DNA of 50,376 nucleotides from DATCDR01 sp036510575 (GTDB lineage Bacteria > Actinomycetota > Acidimicrobiia > Acidimicrobiales > Bog-793): the NCBI GenBank assembly GCA_036510575.1, contig DATCDR010000059.1, positions 1 through 50,376 of the forward strand, read 5' to 3'. Under the pieces are notes generated by a model. It made no database searches. It saw only the letters and a program-made list of their open reading frames with translations, and was not told the DNA's origin. The number at the start of each line of letters is the position of its first letter. The first letter of the stretch is position 1. Below, one piece after another: positions 45,191 through 50,376 of this stretch. Position numbers and translations under genes: made by a program.

Positions 45191-46300
45191 ATGGCAGATC
45201 CGATACGCGTGGGGATTATCGGCGCAAATCCTGAACGAGGGTGGGCACTGCAGTCGCACCTTCCCGGACTCGTCGTCCTTCCCGAGTTCGAAGTCACCGC
45301 AGTGGCGACGACTCGGGCCGAGAGCGCGCAGGCGACCGCAGCGCTGTTCGGGGTTCGCCTCGCGTTCTCGGACGCGAACGAGCTCATCGCAAGCGATGAT
45401 GTCGACCTCGTATCGATCTCGGTGAAGGTGCCGAATCACTATGACTACGTAAAGGCAGCTATCGCCGCGGGAAAGCACGTCTACTGCGAGTGGCCGCTTG
45501 GCGCGAACACCGAGCAGGCGACAGAGCTCGCCTCGCTCGCGAATGCGGCCGGCATAAAGCACGTGGTCGGATTGCAGGGGCGTAAGAGCACGGTGGTCAA
45601 CTACGTACGCGACCTCGTCGCCGACGGCTACGTCGGGCAGGTGCTCTCCGCAACGCTCTCGGTTGCGATGCCGGGACGTGGCGGCCCGACCGTACCGGAG
45701 GAGCGAGTCTGGGCCACGGACAAGCGCAACGGAGCCACGACACTCTCGATTATCGCGGGGCACAACATCGACGTCCTTCGCTACTGCCTCGGGGGACCGA
45801 AGGAGCTCGACGCGCTGGTGGCGGTTCGCTACCCCGAGGCGACGGTGATCGAGACCGGCGCAGCGGTATCAGTCACCTCACCCGACGTCGTGTTGGTGCA
45901 CGGAGTGCTCGACCGCGGCGGGTACGTGACGATCGACGTCCAAGCCGGCCTTCCAAAGGGTGGGGGCGTGGTCTTCGAGATTCAAGGCACCGATGGCATC
46001 TTGCAGGTAACTGGTCCAGGGTCGTTGCACCTGAGTGACAACGCGCTCACACTCCGAGGCGCGACAGGTGATGCCTCCCTCGTCGAGCTCGATGTACCCG
46101 ACACTTACAAGCCCGTGTCCGATGACGTCCCTGCGGGCAGCGCGCGTAACATCGCCGGGCTCTACCAGGCGGTCGCGAACGCGATCGAGCACGGCGTTCC
46201 CGTCGACCCCGACTTCGACGTGGCGGTCGGCTTGCATCGCCTCCTCGACACGATCGAGCAGGCCTCAACGAGCGGAAGCCGACAGGAGCCGACCGCCTGA
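45191..46300 (+). CDS. Gfo/Idh/MocA family protein lacking the catalytic lysine (EWP)
   Basis: This 369-residue protein has the Rossmann start RVGIIGANPERGW and a C-terminal oxidoreductase sheet (GGVVFEIQGTDGILQVTGP). The usual EKP becomes EWP at 100-102 (CEWPLGANT), so the catalytic Lys is missing. In fungal Gal80 the same fold senses a nucleotide without catalysis, which makes a binding or regulatory role possible. GGAGGGA precedes the ATG. It sits between an amidohydrolase and a convergent peptide-binding protein. Confidence 0.85.
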   Translation: MADPIRVGIIGANPERGWALQSHLPGLVVLPEFEVTAVATTRAESAQATAALFGVRLAFSDANELIASDDVDLVSISVKVPNHYDYVKAAIAAGKHVYCEWPLGANTEQATELASLANAAGIKHVVGLQGRKSTVVNYVRDLVADGYVGQVLSATLSVAMPGRGGPTVPEERVWATDKRNGATTLSIIAGHNIDVLRYCLGGPKELDALVAVRYPEATVIETGAAVSVTSPDVVLVHGVLDRGGYVTIDVQAGLPKGGGVVFEIQGTDGILQVTGPGSLHLSDNALTLRGATGDASLVELDVPDTYKPVSDDVPAGSARNIAGLYQAVANAIEHGVPVDPDFDVAVGLHRLLDTIEQASTSGSRQEPTA

Positions 46301-46364
46301 GCCGACGACGAGCTCATCGTTGGTACGCGTCCTTGGTGCTGTCGCGTAATCGGGAATCCGAACG

Positions 46365-46398
46365 CGAATGTGGGGCCGCTGTCGCGGCCCCACATTCG
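46365..46398. terminator. Strong bidirectional terminator
   Basis: Perfect 15-base arms CGAATGTGGGGCCGC and GCGGCCCCACATTCG with a TGTC loop lie between two convergent genes, 64 bases after one stop and 29 bases from the other. Confidence 0.85.
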
Positions 46399-46427
46399 TC
46401 GTGCGTCGAGGTAAACCTCAGCGTTGC

Positions 46428-47993
46428 TTAGCTGAGTGACATGTTCTCAAAGAAGATGTTGAACGTGTTCGGCGTGAAGTCACCCGTGTCGTTCAGCTTC
46501 TTCGTAGCCACGATGTAGAAGTTCTTCGCGTACATGAAGACGCCCAACTGCTGCTGGTTCTCGATGTTGGCGACCTGGGTGTAGGCCTTCTGGCGGGCGA
46601 TCGGGTTGGCATTCGCGAGGCCCTTGTTCAGCTCGCCCTGCAGGGCGGCGTTGTTGTTGCCGGAGAAGACCGTGCCTGCAGAGAGGTTCGCGAAGAACTC
46701 TGAGTCGTTGATACCCGGGTCGGTACCCACTCCCCAGTTCTCGTCGATCGCCTGCCAGGCACCGGAGAAGGTGATGCCGAGCATCTGCTGGAGTGAGTAG
46801 TCCTGGATATTCACCTTGATCCCGGCCGCCTGCCACATCGTCGCGATGGCCTGGACCTCATTGATGAAGAAGGCGGTGTTCGTCGTCGTAGAGAGATCGA
46901 CGCTTAGACCACCAGGGATCTGGGCAACGAGCGCCTTAGCCTTGGCCAAGTTGTAACCGCGGAAGTACTTGTTCGTCGGGGTGTAAAAGAGTTGCCCAGG
47001 TGCGGTCTGCGACTCGACTGTCTTGTAGGCACCGTTGTAGAGACCAGCGACCAGAGCCTTCGAGTTCGTCGCGTACGCGACTGCCTCACGGGCCAAGATG
47101 TTCGAGAACGGCCCGTGGATCGTGTTCAAGTTGATGAACTCGGTCACCATGGCCGGAAGCTTCGAGACGACGAGCCCCTGCTTGGCAACCTGGTTCAGCA
47201 ACGGGATCGTCGTCACGAGAAGCGCCAACTGGCCCTCACCGGACTGCAGGGCGGCGAGAGCGCTCTGGTCGGTTCCAACCGAGGTGAAGTCGATTCCGGC
47301 AAGGAGGGGGTGACCCTTCTCCCAGTACTTCGTGTTCTTCACAAGGTCGAGCTGGGCGCTGGCCTCATTGGAAGCGATCTTGAAGGGACCGGCACCGATC
47401 GGGTTTTGCGCGTAGGCGGCTTCACCCATCGAGGTCAATGCCGTCTGGTCGACGGTCCAGTTCCAGGCCTCGTTGATGAAGGCAGGCACGATGGCGACAT
47501 CGGGCTCTTTGAGTGGGCAGGTAACCGTCAAACCGGAGCCCGAGCACCCCGCCGCGGTCAGCGGCAGGTTCGAGAGGCCGATGTTGCCGTACGACGGCGT
47601 GGTATCGCGGTTAATGCTCCATGCCACGACAGCGGCGGTAAGTGCGTCGCCGTTTGAGAAGACGAGGCCCTTGCGGAGCTTAAAGACGAGTGTCGAGTTG
47701 TGGTTCGTCAACTTCCAGGTTGTCGCCTGGTCGGGGATGACCACGTTGTTCGCGTTCATCTCGAACAGCTGACCATAAATGGCGTTCAGGTAACCCGCGT
47801 CAGCGGTGTCCTGGGTATCGGTCGCAGAGTCCAGACCTGGCCACTGCGAGGCGACGACCTCGACCTGTAGCGTGCCGCCCGCTTTCGCAGGCTGGCTGGT
47901 GCTGGCTGATGCGATGCTCGCGGCGCTTGCTCCAAGAGCAAGTGCTGTAGCTACCGCCGTCGCCGCTAGTGAACGGAGTGCGGCTGATCTCAT
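46428..47993 (-). CDS. Peptide/nickel ABC transporter substrate-binding protein (SBP_bac_5)
   Basis: This 521-residue extracytoplasmic solute-binding protein has a signal peptide, MRSAALRSLAATAVATALAL, cleaved near SIASAST. The mature start GGTLQVEVVASQWPGLDS and the block LVFKLRKGLVFSNGDALTAAVV are typical of the DppA/OppA family. The ATG at 47993 follows GGGGG; the frame to 48035 is less likely. No permease or ATPase genes are in the window, so its transporter is elsewhere or just beyond. Oligopeptides, or acyl-amino acids for the neighbouring amidohydrolase, are possible ligands. Confidence 0.9.
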   Translation of the reverse strand: MRSAALRSLAATAVATALALGASAASIASASTSQPAKAGGTLQVEVVASQWPGLDSATDTQDTADAGYLNAIYGQLFEMNANNVVIPDQATTWKLTNHNSTLVFKLRKGLVFSNGDALTAAVVAWSINRDTTPSYGNIGLSNLPLTAAGCSGSGLTVTCPLKEPDVAIVPAFINEAWNWTVDQTALTSMGEAAYAQNPIGAGPFKIASNEASAQLDLVKNTKYWEKGHPLLAGIDFTSVGTDQSALAALQSGEGQLALLVTTIPLLNQVAKQGLVVSKLPAMVTEFINLNTIHGPFSNILAREAVAYATNSKALVAGLYNGAYKTVESQTAPGQLFYTPTNKYFRGYNLAKAKALVAQIPGGLSVDLSTTTNTAFFINEVQAIATMWQAAGIKVNIQDYSLQQMLGITFSGAWQAIDENWGVGTDPGINDSEFFANLSAGTVFSGNNNAALQGELNKGLANANPIARQKAYTQVANIENQQQLGVFMYAKNFYIVATKKLNDTGDFTPNTFNIFFENMSLS

Positions 47994-48519
47994 ATAGCCC
48001 CCTTGTTCGCGCCGGTGTACCCGACGGATTGTCATGTAGACGAGAGGGTGGTGGGTTCACGCGCAGACCTCCGCCCCTCGGCCTGGTTCTGAACTGTAAT
48101 GTAGCTCCGCTTTCCGCACAATTTGTCATCTTGCATGCGAGGACGACTTGGAGGCCTAGCGGATAGGCCGAGTCAACCTGCTTGAGTGGCCCGCTGATCG
48201 ACGAGCGCGATCGGTGTTTTGTCGTAACTGGCCATAGTGCGACGGCAAGGAGTTGGTCCGTTCGACCGGCCACAGAAGCCCGAGCGGGACAGGTAGGCGA
48301 GGCTGGCGCGAACGCGTCGAGATCTTCGGCTGAGAAGACAGCATCGAACACTTCGGGCTCGAGTACGCGCATGATGGTGAGGACCTCCGCTGGTCGTCAG
48401 GATCGATAAGCACCCGACAGTCCAGTTGGGCCATCACGGCGATCGGTGGATGGTCCTCTTCAATCGCCTATTCGCGCGGCCTCTTAACCTTAATCGTCGT
48501 GCATGCGGACGTAGGTGAA
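47994..48519. other. Intergenic region upstream of SBP gene
   Basis: No gene is supported. AT-richer bases near 48100-48140 may hold the promoter of the binding-protein gene. Open frames here are short and Arg/Ser-rich. No operator palindrome stands out. Confidence 0.4.
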
Positions 48520-49218
48520 TCAGACGCGCACCCGCGGCCCGGTGCCGTTCGAGGCTGGGGCAGGATCGACCGAGCGCGGCGGTGATGCGAATAGCCAGGG
48601 GAGGTGCGCGAGGGCATCGATCGCGAACACCGCTCCGCTTCCCACCCACACCCCACCGACGACGTCAGTCGGATAGTGCCACCGAAGTACCAGGACCGCG
48701 ACGCCCGTGCCGGTGACCGCGGCGACGCCGGCAAGCGCGACTAATGGGCGCGTAAGGCGCGGTGCGACGAGGAACACGGCTGTCGACAGTGCCGCTATCG
48801 CGGCGACTGTGCCGGAGGGATAGGTGAAGGTACCGCCACCGATCTCGCGACCGACCATCGGTTTCGCGATGTGTTCCACGACCTCGACCGCAATGATCGG
48901 GGCCGCCGCGCAGGCGAAGGCGCGCACCCAGTCGCGAAAGATCGCGACGAGAAAGACGACGATCACGCCGACTATGAGCACGGGCTTTGAGCCCAGGCGA
49001 ACGAGATCGTTGGCGAGATGCGAGTTCGGGTCCGACGGGACGTAGAAGTAGCCCGCGGCGTCAACCCGATTCGGGCCGGGCCGCTTGGCGAATAGCAGGC
49101 CAGCTAATGCTGCCCCGGCGAGCAGCGTCACGCCGAGTAGGAGCTCAATCGCGGTCCAAAGTCGAGAGGCGGCCGCGGGCCCTCGTCGTTGAGAACGGGC
49201 TGCGGCCATGCCATCCAA
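48520..49218 (-). CDS. PAP2-superfamily membrane protein with eroded motifs
   Basis: This 232-residue membrane protein has five to six helices. The PAP2 phosphatase motifs are only partly kept. K119-x4-R124 is present but the usual RP becomes RE. The PSGH motif is PSGT at 134-137, losing the acid-base His. The final RWHYPTD keeps H181 and D185 but not the Arg five residues before. It may be inactive or a divergent lipid phosphatase. The start could be ATG 49218 or 49209. Confidence 0.8.
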   Translation of the reverse strand: MDGMAAARSQRRGPAAASRLWTAIELLLGVTLLAGAALAGLLFAKRPGPNRVDAAGYFYVPSDPNSHLANDLVRLGSKPVLIVGVIVVFLVAIFRDWVRAFACAAAPIIAVEVVEHIAKPMVGREIGGGTFTYPSGTVAAIAALSTAVFLVAPRLTRPLVALAGVAAVTGTGVAVLVLRWHYPTDVVGGVWVGSGAVFAIDALAHLPWLFASPPRSVDPAPASNGTGPRVRV

Positions 49219-49321
49219 CTTAAGGGCTGCCCCGACGCTTGGGGCGGCAGCGCAGCTCGCCTGTTCTGGGGCATAGCACGTCAGCGTTTCGGGCTCGGTA
49301 GCCGGCCCGCGAGGGTGCTCC

Positions 49322-49750
49322 TTAGCCGAGCCCGTAGGAGCGGTGCACCTCGAACTCGTAGACGAGCCGCTCCTGATCGATCATCGCCTGGATGAACTCC
49401 TCGTCGCTGAAGTCGCGACCGAACCAGCTGAGCGGGCCCGTCGGCGTGCCGAGCATCTCGCGAAAGAGCCGCAAATTTTGCTGAGGCGCGTCTGGCCCGT
49501 CGAGGATCGTCACTGTCGTTTCGAGTCCCCGCCAAGCGCTCTCGGAATCGAACACGAACAGCGTGCACCTTGGGTCTCGCCGAAGTCGCTTGGTTCTGAC
49601 GCGACCCTGGGTGCCGCTGCTCCAGAGCTTCCCGTCGAGGAGGGCGACGCTCACCCGAGAGGGCTTCGCGACGCCTTCGTTTGAGACCGTGATCATTGCT
49701 GCTGATCGGTGATCAGCCAAGAAACTGACGTCCGCATCGGAAAGGGCCAT
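49322..49750 (-). CDS. Pyridoxamine-5'-phosphate oxidase-fold flavoprotein
   Basis: This 142-residue split-barrel protein has HRSAAMITVSNEGVAKPSRV, LWSSGTQGRVRTKRLRRDPR and TLFVFDSESAWRGLETT. That order fits the PPOX-class F420- or FMN-binding family (TIGR03618-like). It is probably a dimeric cytosolic reductase acting on a small molecule. ATG start. Confidence 0.85.
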   Translation of the reverse strand: MALSDADVSFLADHRSAAMITVSNEGVAKPSRVSVALLDGKLWSSGTQGRVRTKRLRRDPRCTLFVFDSESAWRGLETTVTILDGPDAPQQNLRLFREMLGTPTGPLSWFGRDFSDEEFIQAMIDQERLVYEFEVHRSYGLG

Positions 49751-49796
49751 GACGTGAATCTATCTGTCGCCCGATGAGGGTTTCCGGTCGTCGCGC

Positions 49797-50234
49797 ATGA
49801 CAAGGCATCGACACCCCGGGGTTGTTGAGCGGCTAGCGGGGTCGTCGTGGCCGCTGGCGCCTGTCGCAGTAAGGTTCGTTCCCGTGCTGGGAATGGGAAT
49901 GGGCCGCGGAAACTCCTCGCTTCGAGCGGTACGACTGGGTCTGCTCGTGATGGTCATCCTCGCCGGCGTGGTCTTTCATCGTTCCGGCGGTACTTATCAG
50001 GCGATTCATGTCCTGTACTACGTGCTGATCGTCGGGTTCGTCGGGTTCGCTCTTATGACGCGTCGCCGGCGTGGCAACCAGGCTCCAGGCGGAACCCCCG
50101 GAGGCTCTCGGGGTGGAATTGATCGTGCTCCGGCTGCTCCGTCCTCGCCGTCGACCGCGCAATCGTCTGACCTGACCGACAACGAGCGCGAGGCCAGAGC
50201 CAACGACCAAGGAACCGACTTGCCGACTGCTTGA
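49797..50234 (+). CDS. Small membrane protein
   Basis: This is a 145-residue protein, or shorter if a later start such as 49884 is used. Two hydrophobic helices (LGLLVMVILAGVVF and VLYYVLIVGFVGFALM) are joined by a short loop, followed by a basic MTRRRRG and a Gly/Pro/Ser-rich cytosolic or disordered tail ending in acidic residues. Similar two-helix proteins with a DUF5670-like turn (YQAIHVLYYVLIV) occur in many bacteria. The role is unknown. The remaining bases to 50376 contain no supported gene. Confidence 0.6.
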   Translation: MTRHRHPGVVERLAGSSWPLAPVAVRFVPVLGMGMGRGNSSLRAVRLGLLVMVILAGVVFHRSGGTYQAIHVLYYVLIVGFVGFALMTRRRRGNQAPGGTPGGSRGGIDRAPAAPSSPSTAQSSDLTDNEREARANDQGTDLPTA

Positions 50235-50376
50235 TCGGCAGCACCTGACTCGAGGCTCTCGCCGTCTGCCAAGCACGCGCGACCGTGTCAGCGGAGATCG
50301 AGGACGCCGTAGTCTCAAGGTGCTGGACGAACCGCTCCATGTGGCGCGGGTGCGGAATGGGTATACCTCGGCTGTG

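Noticed and set aside
44662..45387. Long open frame on the minus strand
   Set aside because: It is antisense to the amidohydrolase and Gfo/Idh genes with Arg/Ser-rich composition; typical of a GC-rich shadow frame.
1..50376. tRNA genes, CRISPR arrays, insertion sequences, prophage
   Set aside because: No GTTCRANYC-type T-loop in a cloverleaf context, no spaced repeats, no transposase or integrase, and no phage structural genes were seen.

Overview
The window looks like chromosomal DNA from a high-GC Actinomycetota bacterium. Supporting signs are strong G/C third-position codon use, frequent GTG and TTG starts with GGAG-type ribosome sites, an F420-type LLM oxidoreductase, two mycothiol-linked maleylpyruvate-isomerase/DinB-like proteins, a PASTA domain, and GntR/ArsR/MarR/CsoR regulators. 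The style of the secreted Ig-like and DUF5666 proteins would suit Acidimicrobiia, but that is a guess. I see no tRNA, rRNA, CRISPR array, insertion sequence or prophage.

Layout. 0-7.3 kb: a MacB-type ABC exporter behind a palindromic operator, a COG4705 membrane protein, a 14-TM MFS efflux pump and a secreted protein. 7.4-11 kb: a MarR regulator with a nested palindrome shared with a universal stress protein, a stand-alone Clp-N stress protein, an aldo/keto reductase and a secreted Ig-like remnant. Three of these genes are broken by frameshifts. 11.2-15.3 kb: a membrane GGDEF-EAL protein whose EAL half has lost key residues, a VOC protein and a secreted DUF5666 protein. 16.1-21 kb: a catabolic-looking set of Rieske oxygenase, Gfo/Idh/MocA dehydrogenase, GntR regulator and a MetE-like zinc protein, all on the plus strand. 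21-28.7 kb: a broken small monooxygenase-like gene, a short epimerase, an ABC-2 transporter, an ArsR-AHSA1-MPI cassette, a zinc alcohol dehydrogenase, a VOC protein and an LLM oxidoreductase.

28.9-36.9 kb: a J-like/PASTA fusion, a cupin and FMN reductase divergent pair, a Tat-exported peptide followed by a DUF4331 protein, a GNAT gene interrupted by an in-frame TGA, a GAF-GGDEF diguanylate cyclase, a secreted protein and a second GNAT. 37-39.9 kb: a second ArsR-AHSA1-(unknown)-MPI cassette and a methyltransferase. 40.4-42.9 kb: a SnoaL-like protein, then CsoR with its operator lying on the start codon and a permease carrying two C-terminal YHS domains, which together read as a metal-responsive efflux unit. 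43-50.4 kb: a D-aminoacylase-like amidohydrolase, a Gfo/Idh/MocA protein lacking the catalytic lysine, a perfect bidirectional terminator, an oligopeptide-type binding protein, a PAP2-like protein with eroded motifs, a PPOX flavoprotein and a small membrane protein.

No single large defence or mobile system is visible. The most unusual items are the J-like/PASTA fusion without HPD, the CsoR/permease-2xYHS unit, the MetE-like protein beside the Rieske cluster, the two ArsR-AHSA1-MPI cassettes with large operators, and five genes broken by single lesions, which could be pseudogenes or sequence errors.
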